A stretch of DNA of 64,000 bases, taken from positions 1 to 64,000 of the forward strand of contig NW_023362571.1 in assembly GCF_001411555.2 (NCBI RefSeq). The letters are read 5' to 3'. Within the stretch, counting starts at the first letter, position 1, and the number at the start of each line of letters is the position of its first letter. The position numbers and the translations under genes are program-made. This stretch comes from Juglans regia (Eukaryota > Streptophyta > Magnoliopsida > Fagales > Juglandaceae). The notes under the pieces were generated by a model, which searched no databases, was not told where the DNA came from, and worked only from the letters and a program-made list of their open reading frames with translations. This document shows positions 23,773 through 35,714 of this stretch, in pieces.

Positions 23773-24738
23773 ATGAAAAATGAAATGGATGCTCTTCCCC
23801 ATAATGGGACATGGGATCTTGTTCCTCTACCACCTGATAAACACCTTGTTAGTTATAGATGGGTATACACAATAAAATTTCATCCTGATGGGTTTGTTGA
23901 GCGTCTGAAAGACCTCTTGGTTGCTAAGGGTTACACTCAAACTTATGGCATTGATTATGATGAGACTGTTTCCCCAGTTGCCAAAATGTGTTCTATTCGG
24001 GTATTGATCTCTCTTGCTACTAACTTGGATTTGCCCTTATTTCAGTTGGATGTTAAGAATGCATTCCTATATGGCGACTTAAATGAGGAAGTGTATATGG
24101 AGCAACCACCTGGGTTTGTTGCTCAGGGGGAGTATCGAGGTAATGTGTGCAAGTTAAAAAAGGCATTATATGGTTTGAAACAATCCCACCGAGCATGTTT
24201 TGGGAGGTTCTCTAATGTTGTATTAGCATATGGTTTTCGTGGATGCCAAACAGACCACTCGGTATTTCACCTACACAGTGATGCAGGTCATATCTTCTTG
24301 GCTGTATATGTTGATGACATTGTAATTATTGGCAGTGACTCAGCTGTAATTGCTAGGTTGAAATAATTTTTACATGATTAGTTTCAGACAAAAGACTTGG
24401 GCAAACTTAGGTACTTTCTTGGAATTGAAGTCAGTAGATCTAAAAAAGGCATTAACATATCTCAAAGAAAATATGTACTTGATCTTCTGAAAGAAATTGG
24501 CATGTTAGGTGCACGACCTATTGGCACTCCTATGGACCCAAATCGTAAACTCTTGAAAGACGAAAGGGAGTTGTTTAGAGATCTAGGTCCATATCAAAGA
24601 CTTATTGGAAAATTGAATTATCTTACTATCACCAGACCTGATATCTCTTATGCAGTGAGTGTAGTGAGCCAATTTCTACAAATGCCTAGGGTCTCACATT
24701 GGGATACTGTAATCCATATTCTTCATTATCTTAAGTGA
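23773..24738 (+). pseudogene. Copia reverse transcriptase
   Basis: The frame opens MKNEMDALPHNGTWDLVPLP and runs through VSYRWVYTIKFHPDG, the LLVAKGYTQTYGIDYDETVSPV block, FQLDVKNAFLYGDLNEEVYM, KLKKALYGLKQSHRACFGRF and the catalytic YVDDIVIIGSD. After a stop at 24364-24366 it continues [15 protein letters not shown] and [23 protein letters not shown]. Only one stop interrupts about 960 bp, so this is the best-preserved part of the element. Confidence 0.9.
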
Positions 24739-25240
24739 GCTCCTGGCCTTGGACTATTGTATAGACCAAATGGACACCTTAGAATTGAAGGTTTTTCATA
24801 TGCTGATTGGGTTGGATCTCCTTCAAATAGAAGATCGACTACTGGATATTGTACCTTTGTGGGAGGTAACTTGGTTACATAGAAGAGTAAGAAGCAAACA
24901 ATAATAGCTCGGTCTAGTGCAGAAGCAAAATACAGAGCAATGGCTCACACTACCAGTGAGTTGACATGGTTGCAACACTTTCTTCAAGAGATTGGGTTTC
25001 TAGTGCCTATCCCTCTTCAGTGCATATTGTGTCTAATCCTATATCCCATAAGAGGACTAAATATATTGAGATTGATTGTCACTTCATTCGGGATAAGATA
25101 TTAAGTGATGACATTTCTACACCCTTTGTGAAGTCGGCTGATTAACTTGCAGATATGTTTACCAAACCACTGTGTTGTAGTCGGTTAAAGCTTATTTGTT
25201 CCCAACTACGTTTATATGATATGGACATGGTTGTAATTAG
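24739..25240 (+). pseudogene. Copia RNase H
   Basis: After a stop at 24736-24738 the reading continues with FSYADWVGSPSNRRSTTGYC, FVGGNLVT, a stop in place of the expected tryptophan, then KSKKQTIIARSSAEAKYRAM. Frameshifts follow before KYIEIDCHFIRD and ADMFTKPL. Together these give the catalytic D-E-D-D order expected of Copia RNase H, in pieces. Confidence 0.85.
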
Positions 25241-25341
25241 TATAGTTTATGAGTGTACAATGGTCATTTGTATGTAGTATGTATAGAATGTTTAATGTTA
25301 ATGAAGATACGAATTCATTCTCTCTCTCTCTCTATGTTCGA

Positions 25342-25906
25342 CTAAAAATCTATACATCTGAGAAAACCTTACAAGCAGCATTTGAAGGCTTTGGCGAGCT
25401 TGTTGAAAGTAGGTTGCAATTTTGTGCTCATAAAATGTAGCATTCCAATTTCTTAGGATCGGTATGCTCATACTGTTGTAATGCTTTCACAACAGTAAAA
25501 ATTATAATGGACTAAATTTCTAAAAGGTCCAAAGGTTATGAGCTCATAGAGTACACTACAGAGGAAGCTACTAGTACAACACTCAAAGAGATGAATGACA
25601 AGGTTAGTTCACTAGCATCTTCCCCGGCCCCTTCCTCTTTTCCTATATATATATATATACATACATATTTTTTTTCATATGAATCTTCCTTGTATTTCTT
25701 GTGTTTAATACTCATAAATAAATGGTTTTGTTTCACGTCAGTTTTGGTTCAGAATTATAGATAACACAATTTAAAAAAACTCTCAATAATAGAAAGGCTG
25801 CCTTACTTTTGGTTACTTGTCCTTGTAGATCATTAATGGCTGGATGATAGTTGTTGATGTTGCCGAGACCAATCCACCAAGACAGAACAGGAGCCGTCCA
25901 AGATAG
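25342..25906 (+). pseudogene. RRM-domain RNA-binding protein fragment, three exons
   Basis: Exon one (to 25408) encodes YTSEKTLQAAFEGFGELVE. A GT-AG intron (25409-25495) leads to exon two (25496-25602: KIIMD, a stop, ISKRSKGY, EYTTEEATSTTLKEMNDK). A second GT-AG intron (25603-25828) precedes exon three (IINGWMIVVDVAETNPPRQ, stop at 25904-25906). Together these give the second half of RNP2-to-RNP1 and the end of one RRM, as in small plant organelle-targeted RRM proteins. The first beta strand (RNP2) and any targeting peptide are missing, and the RNP1 aromatic region reads KGYELIEY. The in-frame TAA in exon two makes it a pseudogene. Introns show it is a genomic, not retrocopied, piece. Confidence 0.8.
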
Positions 25907-26529
25907 GAATAATCCCACAGATAGAGAGATAGAGACAGAGACACAGATTGCCCTTAAAAGTTGAAGGCTATTGTCCTCACACGATTGGACTATCCTGTAG
26001 ACCAACCACCTAAATTTTGCATTAGACCAGCCACAGATAGATCCTTTTTACCTGCTCGAAATGTTCTTTCAAGTGAACCACTAGTGGTGGATATTACGGA
26101 ATGCAACATCTCTCTCTCTCTCTGTCTCTCTTAAACATCCACATGAAACTAGTAATTGTAGAATGCATTGATCAACAATTTCTAATTTTAACATTGAAAT
26201 TGATGCAAGGATTTCCATCAATCCAATGGCTTAGTTACTCCGTATTTTCTTGTTTCTCAAAATTATTAAATGGTACATGATCAATGTATATAAAAACGTT
26301 TAAATATCACAATAGTTGGATAATTAATTATTGATGAATGATAATATATAGGTAGAACACAATTAATCACAATATATGCAAGATAAACCTATTGAAAATC
26401 CATCCGTTATCGGTCCAACAAAAGGGAACAAATCTTCAGTTTTGGCTGATATGCCAATAATTCATGCAACAAATACAAATGAGGATCTCCTACTGTGCAT
26501 GTAAGCACCATAATTACACAACGGATCAA
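25907..26529. other. intergenic stretch
   Basis: Between the RRM and ankyrin pseudogenes. It holds a short CT run near 26109-26131 and AT-rich DNA; I see no gene. Confidence 0.5.
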
Positions 26530-27736
26530 TTATATTAATTTACATTTCATTTTCCTGTCGAAGATGCCTGGTCCATAAGTTGAAATGATCATGTATTTAA
26601 GAATTGAGAACTGAATCCATACAAAGAAGGTATCCGGAACACTAGCCAAACAAATGAGAGGAATTGCAATCTGTAATTGCTCATGTAGGATGATTAAAAG
26701 AGCACTGGAAAAGGTTATCATCATGGTCGCAATAGAGCAAAAGAGGGTCAAAAGGCCTATAATCATTTATCTGGGCAAATACTCAAGAAAATCTTCTTCT
26801 ACATAACGTGATGTGAGGATTCCCAAAAACACCAAGACCGAAGTTGAGGAAGAAAAAGGTGACAATGCATCGGATGTTATAAAGAGCTTAAACAATTGTT
26901 TCTTTAAGAATATTGGAAAGCCTGAAGTTTGGTTGTTACCACCCCGAATCGCAAAAGCTACAACGAACATAATGGTAACAATCAGAGCACCCACCACTGT
27001 ACATGACGATGCTGTGTCCTTCATCCATTTCTCTCCCTTTTCCATCATGTTCTTATGGTTCTTTGTAAACAACTGTTGGGGAGTTAAACCATCGTTGTTG
27101 GTAGTTTCCTTAGCCTTAGGCTAGACAATTCTCTCTATCTCCTGCATTTGTTAGAAATAAATTGTTAGATTAAGAATGCTACCAAAACTATTTACTTGGA
27201 GAGTAATGCTAGAGGCAGCGATAGGCCAATGACATAGAGGGAGGGAGGGAGGGAGGGAGGGAGGGAGAGAGAGAGAGAGAGAGAGAGAGATATGACCTTG
27301 AACCACTGTAACTCTCTTTGCATTTGTAAAACTATCCCTGGGATTTTACTAACCCCAGTGGATTCTTCTATCAATATTCCTGCCATTTGTAACATGTTGT
27401 TTGCATCGGCATCTTTTAAACATGTCAAAAAGTTCATCATCGTATCTTGTCCATATAGATTGCTAATAATTTTTTCTTGACGATGCAAGACACCAAGCAT
27501 AAATATATTCTTCCTACTTTTGCCTTCTTTGGTCGAAATAAATCGTCGATCCATTTCAAGCATCTTAGAAAGAAACACAAAATTCCCGTTCTTGGCAGCA
27601 CAGAGAATGGCAGTATAAACTAGACCATCCTTAAATTGTTGATTTTCGGATTCTGATGTCACTTTACCCATTTGAGAAAGAAGGTCTTTGCACTGGACAT
27701 GGATCTTCTTCATTTCGTACAATTGTGTGATTCCTT
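26530..27736 (-). pseudogene. ankyrin/PGG-domain membrane protein, 3' exons
   Basis: This is a plant ACD6/ITN1-like family: N-terminal ankyrin repeats and a C-terminal four-helix PGG membrane domain linked to defence and salt responses. The exon 27736-27297 reads LYEMKKIHVQCKDLL, then AILCAAKNGNFVFLSKML, the last ankyrin-like units, and ends ELQWFK at a GT donor. The intron (27142-27296) holds a GGGA/GA microsatellite. The exon 27141-26530 reads EIERIV, a stop, PKAKETTNNDGLTPQQLF, the PGG helix DTASSCTVVGALIVTIMF, AFAIRGGN, a stop after EYLPR, and two further hydrophobic helices to the end. Two in-frame stops mark it as dead. The 5' exon lies at 36253-36810. Confidence 0.85.
27235..27290. repeat. 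GGGA/GA compound microsatellite in intron
   Basis: Runs of GGGA then GA lie within the 155-bp intron of the ankyrin pseudogene, only a few bases from the splice donor (27291-27296, read on the minus strand). Confidence 0.85.
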
Positions 27737-28577
27737 CTACAATTATTTAGACATTGTCAATTAGTTTAACTAGATGAAATTATAAATAATTGACAATAAT
27801 TTTTTTTTAAAAATAAGTCAATGATTTTGATGGAGTGTACATGAGGGTATACCATAGAAGTTAAGGACTCCAGAAACTATATAGTGAAACATTGCTGACA
27901 GTACTGTAAAGAAGAAAAAATAATTTGTTTACTCATAGATATATGGTAGAAAACTTTTATCCCCAACAAATTAAGCTAGCTATAAGCAAATTAATATTTC
28001 TTTTTTGTTTTATTTTTTATATTAGTTAATTTCTGTGTAGTGAGGACCTTTATTATATACAACTTGTAAATTAAATTGATAAATTCGCTCTAATGCCACA
28101 TCATCAGCTATTCCATTATTAATACTTATTGGTGATCATGTAAATCTACAGCAATATTACTTCTCACTTATTTGTCTAAATAACTAATAAGATTTTGTCT
28201 AAATAATTAATACTTGTTTGTCTTTACACTACAAGAAAAATTCGTTTATGCGGCCAATGAAAATTGCAGAGAGCGAGAATTGGACGGTAGAAACCAATTG
28301 ATACTATAGCCATGTTTTTCTTAAGGTGAGCGAGGGAATCACTACTAAAAAGACTATTTGCCAAAATGTCTCAATCAAATCCTTCGCGAATCCCCATTCT
28401 TTCTTTTCCTTCTCCCCCTTTCTTCTTTTCCCCCAGTTCGATACTCACTCTCTATTCTCTGAGTTTGCTACCGTCCTTCCCAAGCCGTGCATGCTGCCAT
28501 GCCATCGCCACCTCACCAAGGAGGTGAGTCTCTCAATCCTCCGCTTGATTCTTTCTCTATCTTTTTCTGTGTGTGCG

Positions 28578-28615
<38 letters not shown>

Positions 28616-28705
28616 TCCCTTTCCTTTTTCTCTCTCCGTCCATTTCTCTCACTCTCTATTTCGCCCTAATTATCTCTATCTCTCTCTCTCGGTTCCATCT
28701 TCGTA

Positions 28706-30847
28706 TGTAGCACCCCTGACCTCCATATACGAAAACACGAGAATCAAGACACCTGGATGGTGATAACATGGTCAGGCATCCCAACGATAGTGCACAGTGT
28801 ACAATAAACAACGCAGCGGATTATTTAAGTCAACTAAGTTCCTGAATTTTAAACACAATTAAACATCAGTAAAATCGGTTTTAAAAGAATTATACAGTCA
28901 TCCCAAATAAAATATAATACAAGTCCAAACCAAAACGAGTGATCCTAGATCTTCTCAGGCGGAGCCGAATCCTCAAGCTCACCCTCCGCATCCTCTGCAT
29001 CGAAATCTGCATTACCATAAACGGTACCGCGGGTAAGTATAATCCAAACATCCCTTGAGTATAAAAATGCATTAATGCAACCAACAATAATGCATGCATA
29101 TGATGAAATATGCATTATGCCCAAAACCTCATTTTTCCCGAAAATGAATATTTTTCAACGCACGCCAAAATCGGGCCAAAATCCGATTTTGGCCAAAACG
29201 TATCTGTAAAACATTTTTCCAGAAAATGATTCACACAAAATCCATATCCAACACACCCTATTTTTCCCAGAAAATAGTCCAATATTCCATTTTACCATAT
29301 GCACCATGATCTCCCCTAGGGACCATCCGCACATCCTGCCTCACTTCACCATGCGAAGGAACGAGCGATGCCCAGTTCCGTGCCCACCGCGTACATGGCC
29401 AAGCATCCTCTAACCCCTGCCAGCAAAGGGGCCACGGAGTCAACATGAGAGCGTAGCCCACTAGTCTGATCCCATTGTCGCCCAGGGACAACTCAGGGGA
29501 CGTCACTCAGTATATTCCGCTCCCGAGAGACCAGAGGAGCTCCACTGAGACAATGCCCCATCTCGGCTTGGAGTCGTGATACACACGCACCCAAAAATCC
29601 TTTCACATGAAAACCCAATTTTCAATAAACATATAAACATGAATACAATTACATGAAAACCCAGTTTCCTTTACAAACATGATCATGCGTGCAAATATGC
29701 AATGTACCTGAACCAACACAATATCCAATAACCAACAATCAATAAGTGTCAACACAATCCAATCACACAAACAACTCCATTCTCCAACCCATACTCCTCG
29801 GACTCGATCCAGGATAACCAATCAGATCACAGTAAAATGAGTTAGTGCAAAAATACATTTAAATCTCAAAATTTATTTGGAAAACATACTTACAATGCTA
29901 TTTTATAATTTTCGAAGGATCATAAAGCTGCAAGAAGTGGCAACACAGCAACAGAACAGTGCCAAATGCACTGTGGCTATGGGTCTCAAAAACTCACTTT
30001 TGAACGGGTACAAACGAAGACCCGAGATTACTAGGAAAGGGCTTAGGGATGTCGGTGAAGTTAGTGGTGGTGGTGGTTGGTCATGGGTGGCGACGTAGAG
30101 GGTGGTCGAAGACCACAAAGCCCAAAACGAAAATGTTGATAAATGTGCTTCACCGGTGACTGATCGGAGCTGGGGTTGGGTGCATTGGGTTAATAAGAGG
30201 TCGATGATGAAGTGGTGAAGAAATGGTGGTCAGAGGTAGCGCGACGGCGACGCTGGAGCGAAGAGAACGCCTTGGCTTCAAGTCGTGCGTGGAGGAGAAT
30301 GGCGGTGAGATAGGGGCCGAGCTTGGTGGGGGATGATGGCCGGCAGGAGGGGAAGCTGATGGGAGGGGCGGTGTCGGACATGGCAGCGCGCGGTGGCGGG
30401 CTGGGGGAGGAGAAGAAAATGCACATGGAGAGTGGGCGAATGAACACAACGCGCGAGAGAGGAGAGAGAGGAGAAAAGAAATGGGAAAAAAGAAAAAGAA
30501 AAGAACGAAAAATGGAAAGAAATGAGGTCCAATTCTCACATCTTGGGTCACAAAAATGATTCAACGAAAAAGATTTCAAAACAGCAAGTAAATTAAAATA
30601 ATTCAAATACAGTGATTAAATGAAAATAAAATAATTAAATCCAACAATAAACTAATTTAAAATAAAGAGAAATTTAAATGCATAACAATAATTAATATTA
30701 AGAAAGTGCATCAAAATAATTTTTACAAAATTAAAATCATAAAAAAAAACCAACTAAATGTCCAACAACTTTAAAACAAGAGAATAAATTTTTGAATTAA
30801 TAAAAATAATCATTCAATAAAAATACACTAAAATACGGGTTGTTACA
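28706..30847 (-). repeat. solo LTR of a Gypsy family (family S), TSD TCGTA
   Basis: It starts TGTAGCACCCC at 28706 and ends GGGTTGTTACA at 30847, flanked by TCGTA on both sides (28701-28705 and 30848-30852). Read on the minus strand it begins TGTAACAACCCGTATTTTAG and matches the LTR starting at 63392 and the one at 60880-63107. No internal region or PBS is present, so this is a solo LTR from intra-element recombination. Long GC-rich frames inside it begin with GTG and are proline/serine-rich; I do not call them genes. Confidence 0.9.
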
Positions 30848-30850
30848 TCG

Positions 30851-30905
30851 TATATGGAGGATCTCGACCGAAGCGTGGACGAGGGGTTGCTACTCAATGA
30901 ATGGG
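30851..30905 (+). pseudogene. captured first coding exon in Pack-CACTA
   Basis: An ATG immediately after the solo-LTR insertion site opens MEDLDRSVDEGLLLNEW, followed by GTCTGTG as a possible donor. The sequence left of the LTR (about 28570-28705) is a CT-rich leader, so the LTR landed at the junction of 5'UTR and start codon. I do not recognise the gene. Confidence 0.45.
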
Positions 30906-32973
30906 TCTGTGTTTTTCAAATTTTTTCCTTCCCTGTTTAGGTTTATGTATTGCCAACATTTCATCTGAGCATATTGCTATTGCCTTCATCAATGTTTGTT
31001 TTGATTTCATAGATTTGGAGTTCTTGTGTGCTGTTTGGGTAAATGGGGGCTCTTTGGGAACTCGATTGTGGCAATTCAAGTCTGAATGGAAACTTATTTG
31101 TTCCCTCTCTGTAAGCGTCTCTGGGTACTTTGCCTTGAATTTGCAAATTTTATATTATAAAAAGGGCATTTCTTCAGTTCAGATTTTTATGTTGAATTTT
31201 TGCTGATCATAGGCATCGACTTTGTTGGTAAGGTTTTGCTTCTTCGTCTAGCTGGCTTTTTCTTTTCTTTTTCCTCTTTTTCTCATGCAACTGTACTTGA
31301 TTTTTCTCTCTAGGTTTGGTCTTGGAGGTGAATGAAAGAGTGGGTTGATCGTCTTTTTCTACAAAATTTGAGTCTTCATCTGGTTTGTGAATTTTGAAGG
31401 GTTATGTTGTGGGAGCTTTTAGTATATTCCGGTCCATGCCTTTTCTTTTCCCAAATTTTTTATAATTATTTTTTTTCCTATATGTTTCTGAATTCCTCAT
31501 GGTTGTTTGTAGTTGTATCAGATTGACCCTTTTATGGAGGCTTTTTCTTTTATGCAAGTAAAATATGGGTCCGAAATATTTGTCTACATCTCTCAAGTTT
31601 CTATTTTTTTCTTTATGCATTTTGCTCTTTCAATGGCCTTTAACAGATTGCTTGGTTTATGTGTAATATTAAATATGGCGATTGTTATTATTATTTTACT
31701 CTTGTTTCTTTCTATTTATTTTTTAATTTTTTTTCCTTGTTTTTGTGTATGCGTGTGACTTTAGTAATTAAGGGCTGACTTTAGTAATGATTTTTTCAAG
31801 TGATCTTCAAAACTCTCAGTCCCTGGCCTTGCTTGCTTGGCCGGGGATATAGTTTCCTTTCCATTTCTTAACTTTCCATGTTGAAATTCATATTCTTTTG
31901 GAGCACAAATTGTTAGATTTACTTGTTCTCTTATTGAACTACTAATTTCTACCTATCTGTTTTATCTGTCAACGTTTTTTTTTTTTGAAATTTTTACTAG
32001 GTAGGTATTTGGATGCTCATAGTATTTCAATGAGTTGAATACGTGTCATTCATACTCTTTCTAGTTCTGAGTGCTGTAGAATAATTCTAATAGCTTTCTT
32101 TATTGGCTTTCTAGTAGCTCTCTTTCTAATAGCTCATAATTCTAATAGCTCTCTTTCTGATCATGGATCATACTTGGTAGCTAGGTTGACTTGCTAGCTA
32201 CCAGCTATGTAGTAAACATTTGACTTGTTTCTAGGCATCCAAATATGCTAAACCTAATTCCACTTATCTCTAAACGTTCTAGGATTTATAAGTCTCTCAA
32301 AAAGGTCATTTAGGGTCACTAACGCAAGCCCTTAAGGCTGCTACCTCATGTTTGGATCTGAATAGAATCTGGCTCTAACAGAGAGTTTTAGAGTCATATT
32401 CTGTTCTTAGAAATTTTCCTGAGAAATTGAAGCATGTGTTGGAATTATTAGGGGTAAAAACCCTATGCCACAAGCTAGGCTGGTTGCATAGCCGACATGC
32501 TCACACAAACACATGGCATTCTTAGAAATTGTATTTTAGGCATGCTGTACAACATTGTCTTTGGACTTCATTCAGCAACTAATGGTGGAGGCTACAGTGA
32601 TTCAGATTGAGAAAGAGAGTTGTACAAAAATATTTCACCATGAAGGAGTTGGTTTCTTAGTCAAAGCTTTTGAGTGATATAGGCGACGAATTTCTGTTCT
32701 GCATGTTCATATTCAATTTGAATGATATAGGCGATGGAATGGGCAAATGCCTTATTTTGAAAATAGAATCTATAGTTTCATATTCCCCCTGACTTGTTTC
32801 TCGATTGGAATTCTTGTACAATTTTGATGATCTTGAGGACTCTAGTTTAGGCTATGTAGTGTGTAATATATAGCAGAATAAGTTGGTTTTTATTAATATT
32901 TGTATCATTCAGTTTTTATGTTGGAGCCTAAAGTTTTATGTTTGTTTTGGTTGGACTCATTACATTCTCTCAG

Positions 32974-33060
32974 ACTTGTTCATCCAAGAATCATAAACAA
33001 AAGGTTGAACATCTGAAAAAACAATTACTTAGTGCCACAGAAGAAAGAAATAAACTGGAG
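32974..33060 (+). pseudogene. captured coiled-coil exon in Pack-CACTA
   Basis: A pyrimidine-rich acceptor (CATTCTCTCAG) is followed by exactly 87 bp (29 codons) reading TCSSKNHKQKVEHLKKQLLS and ATEERNKLE, then GTTAGT, a good donor. The heptad-like leucines suggest a coiled coil. It is on the same strand as the start exon at 30851, so both may come from one captured gene. The parent gene is unknown. Confidence 0.6.
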
Positions 33061-34526
33061 GTTAGTACGTATTAGAACTTTGATGTTTTCTTTTTGGTTA
33101 CTATACAATTTTCAAATGCATTTTTTGGTTGCAAAAATGTTTACATATTTAAAGTTGTTGTGGCTATATGTGAAACCCATATGTGCATATTATCCAAGAT
33201 TGCATTTAGTGAATCTATTGCAAACATATTACAGAGGATATTTTGTGAATAATACAGGTGAAATCCATGTGTCATGTTTGCATCTTCAACTTTTATATGA
33301 TGTTTACCTTTTAGAGGACATTTATTTTATTCTTTTGGTTAATTTTTATTCTGCTTGGATTTTTATAGATTTTCCTTCAAAAAAAAATTGAGTGCATGGC
33401 TTGGATTTTAATGAATACGGTTTTATTCTTTTATATTTCTTTTGGAAAAAATTGTTCTTTGTGATGGACTAGGATTCGCTGCATATATATTTTTAAATGT
33501 TTAACTTAATTTCTAGCTCGTACTTATCGCTGGAATGGTTATTTTTGGCACGTAGTAATCGCCACAAATAGATATTTTCAGAGAACTAATCAGCACCAAA
33601 ACTGTTTATACCTTAGTTGAAACTATTATTTCCGACGGCATTTATTCACGGCAAAAGATATTCTATGTGATGAAATTCAAAGGCCACCGCAATTGAGCAA
33701 CCCAGACTTGTTTTTCTCGACCAGTTCGCTACAAACAAATTTCGGTAGGGTGAAATTTATTATGGCAATTTATATGCTTTTTGTGGTGAACTCAAAATGA
33801 CAAATTTCTTGTTGTGTTAAATTCATTTCTATAAGATTATTATAAATACCATAAATTGTGTTTTATATTTATTGGAAAAAATAAACAAAGCCCTCTCAAA
33901 CGCCTCAAAATATCAATTTTGACAATCATTCCCTAGCCTTAAACTGCCAAAAAATTGCAATGTACGGTGCACCCTCGTAATTTTCTCTTGAAAGAGAAAA
34001 TTACCCCTAATAAAAAGATTTTGAAAATTACAAAATAACCCTATAAAATAAAAATAATAAATTTCAAATAATATTTGCTCAAATAAATATTTTTTAAGAT
34101 AAAAATAATTATCTTAAAAAATAAAGAGAAATACTTTTTAACAAAAATACTTTTTAATTTGGAAGTAGGGCATTTGCTCATGTTGATACCACATCATCCA
34201 TTCTTATATTAAATGGCCATAGATTTTTTTCATTTAATACTGAAAATTCAATTTAGTAAATATTAATAAACATGAAATTTTAAAAAAATTTAATTAGAAG
34301 ACTTCATATTAATCTTTCTACTTATATAACAATTAATTTTTTATACCTAATTAAATTCGTTTAGTAATTGAAGAATGAAAAATTAAAAGAAAAACCTTTA
34401 TGAACAGAATTAAAAATAAAAATTGTCTCATACATTATGTATATGGTTGCATGAGTACTACTAGTCTGTATATAATAGAGGAACCACTTCTGGGTTATTT
34501 GAAAGAAAGATTCAAGACATAAGTCT

Positions 34527-34614
34527 CACACTCCTGCACACCACTTAAAAACATGTGATTTTATTCTTTTACCCTCAATAAAATCACATGTTTTTAAGTG
34601 GTGCGCAGGGTGTG
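34527..34614. repeat. fold-back hairpin, stem about 38 bp
   Basis: The arms 34527-34565 and 34577-34614 pair with one mismatch and one single-base bulge around an 11-nt loop; the core CCACTTAAAAACATGTGATT pairs perfectly. This could be a very small MITE or a miRNA-precursor-like transcript hairpin. Confidence 0.85.
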
Positions 34615-35539
34615 GGGTTTCTGCGTAGCAGGACTCTATTTAAAATTTTGAATTAGGACGTTAAATCTATTATAGCTTAGCTAGCTTAACTGTTATTTAC
34701 TCGATTGTTGAAAATTATGACTTGCATACTTAAAATTATTCAATTAAAAACACTATACAATTTTTGAAGGTTACGATTAATGATCACAACTGTAACTACA
34801 TGAACATGTCTTATTTGTGTTTTGATTATTCATAATTAATTTAGATTCTATGCCATTATAAATAAAAATTAGATGATTAAGAGTAGTGATATATATTACT
34901 CCTATAACTATTTTACATTATCTTATTTTGCAATCAATCGATGTGATCATGTGATAGTGCTACTTCACTAAAAAAAAATAGTTTTTCATTTGAGTTAATT
35001 TGATCAAGGTTTTACATAACCATCCTTTGTTTTAAAAAAATTGCAAAAATGAAAATTGGTAGGTGTATTAATAACACAACACAAATTTGCAGTAGAATAT
35101 TTTTTTAGGTATTCTCATGCATGGATCTTGATTTCTTTTTTAATTAATAATTAGAAAAAGTAATCCAATATATATTATTGGTGGTGTTTTTTTAAAAAGG
35201 CCATTAATATTGAAGAATATTAGAAAATGTACATAAAGCAAGAGAATTAAAAGAGAGAGCGGTAATACAGACGTTGTAGATGCGTTTTTCCAAAACCCAA
35301 GCTGATTTTCACATGAGAAGGATTGACGCATGGAGGCCAACGCTAAGATGGGAGACTCTCCATCCTCAACAGCCAGTGCATGCCAAACGTACTGGGCAGC
35401 GTTGGATTAATCCCAAAGCAATATCTGTTTTGTCGTACGTACGTACCTACCATCCGCATCATGTATATAACATAGAAATGGTAAAAGAGGAACTATGATA
35501 GTACAATACTACGTACTATATATGTTTCAGAATTTATAT

Positions 35540-35679
35540 ACTCACTTTATTCCTTTAAGTATAATGTGGTCATGTTACGTGCCATGTTAAAAATAGTTAA
35601 AAACAAAGATATAAAAAGACAGGAAATTTAGAATTTTAGTCTTCATCTTTTTGTATTTTCGATCAGGCATCATTTTGTT

Positions 35680-35714
<35 letters not shown>

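Larger units (their letters stand above)
21517..25240 (+). mobile_element. Ty1/Copia internal region lacking LTRs
   Basis: Gag, protease, integrase, reverse transcriptase and RNase H occur in Copia order with no recognisable LTR, PBS or PPT at either side. The left junction comes after the DUF4216 start of CACTA-1 TNP2. The right junction comes just after the RNase H C-terminus (ADMFTKPL, KLICSQLRLYD), about 100 bp before an RRM gene exon. The copy has therefore lost both ends, through deletion or a repair event. Stops and frameshifts are present throughout. Confidence 0.9.
28227..33816 (+). mobile_element. Pack-CACTA element carrying captured gene exons
   Basis: The left end is CACTACAAGAAAAATTCG at 28227 and the right end AATTTCTTGTTGTG at 33816, which pair as CACTA termini with one substitution in the first 12 bases (CACTAC versus CACAAC). 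Both flanks are TTA, the 3-bp duplication expected of CACTA. No transposase is present. The 5.6 kb contains a nested solo LTR (2142 bp plus a 5-bp duplication), leaving about 3.4 kb of its own sequence. That sequence includes a CT-rich leader, a start-codon exon and at least one spliced coding exon of a host-like gene. It lies in an intron or gap of the ankyrin pseudogene. Confidence 0.8.

Noticed and set aside
28326..28763. 145-codon frame with Ser/Leu runs
   Set aside because: It is mostly a CT microsatellite leader translated; it crosses into the solo LTR.
30150..30551. Proline/serine-rich minus-strand frames in the solo LTR, similar at 62375-62795
   Set aside because: They start with GTG, not ATG, are low complexity, and fall in LTR sequence; similarity only reflects shared LTR ancestry.
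34527..34614. Rho-independent terminator-like hairpin
   Set aside because: The window is eukaryotic nuclear DNA, so a bacterial terminator reading does not apply.
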